A DNA stretch of 64,000 nucleotides. Source: Luteolibacter algae. Lineage in GTDB: Bacteria > Verrucomicrobiota > Verrucomicrobiia > Verrucomicrobiales > Akkermansiaceae. The stretch lies in NCBI RefSeq assembly GCF_042683045.1, contig NZ_JBHUIT010000002.1, forward strand, positions 248,001 to 312,000, written 5' to 3'. Below are positions 63,083 to 64,000 of this stretch, in pieces. How positions within the stretch are numbered: position 1 is the stretch's first letter; each line of letters starts with the position of its first letter. A program made the translations under genes and the position numbers. Under the pieces are notes generated by a model. The model worked only from the letters and a program-made list of their open reading frames with translations, did not search any database and was not told where the DNA came from.

Positions 63083-63985
63083 ATGCGCTCCTTCCTATCC
63101 ATTCTTACATTCTTGTTCCTAGGGGTGATGTCGGCTTCTGCTGAAAGCAGTGGTCACGATCATCTTCCACTCCACGCAGAGGAGCTCATCGCCTTCGGTC
63201 CATTTGTGATCACGAACTCCATGGTCATGGTCTGGATCGTGGCAGCTGTGGTGATTCTGGTCGCCCAGATGGCTACACGGGACATGAAATTGATCCCCTC
63301 CGGATTGCAGAATACCGTCGAGTGGCTGGTGGAAAGCCTCTACACATTCCTCGAGGGGATTCTCGGCGCGGATCTGGTTAAGAAGACTTTCTGGTTTTTT
63401 GGAACGATTTTCATCCTCATTCTCTTTGTGAACTGGGCTGGCCTGGTTCCCGGTGTCGGCACGGTAGGTCTTGAGCTCTCCGGTCCGGGTGTCGATCCGC
63501 ACGATAAGTTCCGTCCATTCCTGCGTGGCGGTAACGCCGACTTGAACATGACGGTGGCCATGTCGGTTACTTTCGCGGTTCTCTGGTTCTACTGGGCGAT
63601 CCGTGAGAATTCCCTCAAAGGCTTTTTCGCGCACATTTTCGCGCCGAAAGGTAAGTTTGTCGGATTTATTCTGGTTCCCATGATCCTGGTCTTCGGCTTT
63701 GTCGGTATTCTGGAAGTGGTCTCCATTCTCTTCCGTCCGGTAGCTCTTTCCTTCCGTCTCTACGGTAACGTTTACGCCGGTGAGAATATTCTGGAGAATA
63801 TGATGCTTCTTCTCGGAAACGAAAGCTGGCGCCCATGGCTCGGCTGGCTTCCCTCCATTCCGTTCTACTTCCTTGAGCTTCTCGTCGGTCTTATCCAGGC
63901 ACTCGTCTTCATGCTTCTCACTTCCGTTTTCCTCAAGCTTATCTGTGATCATGGCGATCATGGTGATGAAGAGCACGCGCACTAG
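63083..63985 (+). CDS. atpB: F-type ATP synthase subunit a
   Basis: 300 residues from the ATG at 63083. It starts with a signal-peptide-like segment (MRSFLSILTFLFLGVMSASA). Family motifs are NWAGLVPG, and SFRLYGNVYAGE with the essential Arg near residue 230. It forms the proton half-channels next to the c-ring. It is probably the first gene of the atp operon; atpE and others lie beyond the window. The His-rich C-terminus (HGDHGDEEHAH) is unusual. Confidence 0.95.
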   Translation: MRSFLSILTFLFLGVMSASAESSGHDHLPLHAEELIAFGPFVITNSMVMVWIVAAVVILVAQMATRDMKLIPSGLQNTVEWLVESLYTFLEGILGADLVKKTFWFFGTIFILILFVNWAGLVPGVGTVGLELSGPGVDPHDKFRPFLRGGNADLNMTVAMSVTFAVLWFYWAIRENSLKGFFAHIFAPKGKFVGFILVPMILVFGFVGILEVVSILFRPVALSFRLYGNVYAGENILENMMLLLGNESWRPWLGWLPSIPFYFLELLVGLIQALVFMLLTSVFLKLICDHGDHGDEEHAH

Positions 63986-64000
63986 AATTTCCCTAATACT

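Noticed and set aside
63119..63982. 287-residue open frame antisense to atpB
   Set aside because: Composition follows the complement of atpB; atpB motifs are unambiguous.
1..64000. CRISPR array, insertion sequence or prophage
   Set aside because: No regularly spaced repeats, transposase, integrase or phage structural gene was seen in any part.

Overview
This is a chromosomal window from a bacterium of moderate GC content, most probably a member of the Verrucomicrobiota (order Verrucomicrobiales, Luteolibacter/Akkermansiaceae-like; this placement is inference). The main pointers are a 51-residue small basic protein of the kind known from Verrucomicrobia and Chlamydiae (7964-8119), a formylglycine-type arylsulfatase, a membrane-anchored Ser/Thr kinase, zinc-ribbon-tagged proteins, frequent GTG/TTG starts and few clear Shine-Dalgarno sites. 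I see no phage, insertion sequence, integrase or CRISPR array. Most of the window is core metabolism and cell-envelope functions.

Layout. 1-5532: a partial Na/Pi cotransporter, PPK2 kinase, an OmpA-domain protein, an HtrA-type protease and a short-chain dehydrogenase. 5612-7159: tRNA-Arg(ACG) and an exported coiled-coil protein, each followed by a strong terminator. 7190-9035: pseudouridine synthase, the small basic protein and a membrane protein. 9094-16311: an operon read leftward, moxR - DUF58 - BatA/vWA/PA14 - vWA. 16383-20541: mnmG, argF and argD, with three perfect parS-type palindromes in and beside mnmG. 20727-25505: MauE-like protein, pyrF, metallo-hydrolase, LuxR-type regulator and a cation/proton antiporter. 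25757-28992: a TolQ/MotA-like protein with a zinc ribbon and two paralogous TolR/ExbD-like proteins. 29101-37292: sulfatase, acs, a coiled-coil protein and carB. 37368-46713: lipoprotein, an NrtA/NasS-like binding protein, a LysR regulator, then urtABCDE with formamidase fmdA and fmdB. 46813-55040: membrane protein, large exported protein, YbgC-type thioesterase, Ser/Thr kinase, CPBP protease, a zinc-ribbon/UPF0145 protein and an exported protein. 55427-63985: tRNA-Ser(GCU), folA-thyA, a PHP phosphatase, leuA, an HlyD-like adaptor, a methyltransferase-like protein, a TM2 protein, an HU protein and atpB.

How the parts fit. The urt-fmd block makes a coherent unit for importing a urea- or amide-like nitrogen source and hydrolysing a short amide, with a LysR regulator and a signal-less binding protein beside it. 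The moxR-DUF58-vWA block looks like a chaperone and periplasmic scaffold system. The 25757-28992 block looks like a proton-driven stator in which only one of the two TolR-like partners keeps the membrane aspartate; it is my best candidate for an undescribed machine. The parS cluster near 18 kb, together with a change from mostly leftward to mostly rightward genes near 20.6 kb, suggests that the window lies near the replication origin, although dnaA and parAB are not in it.
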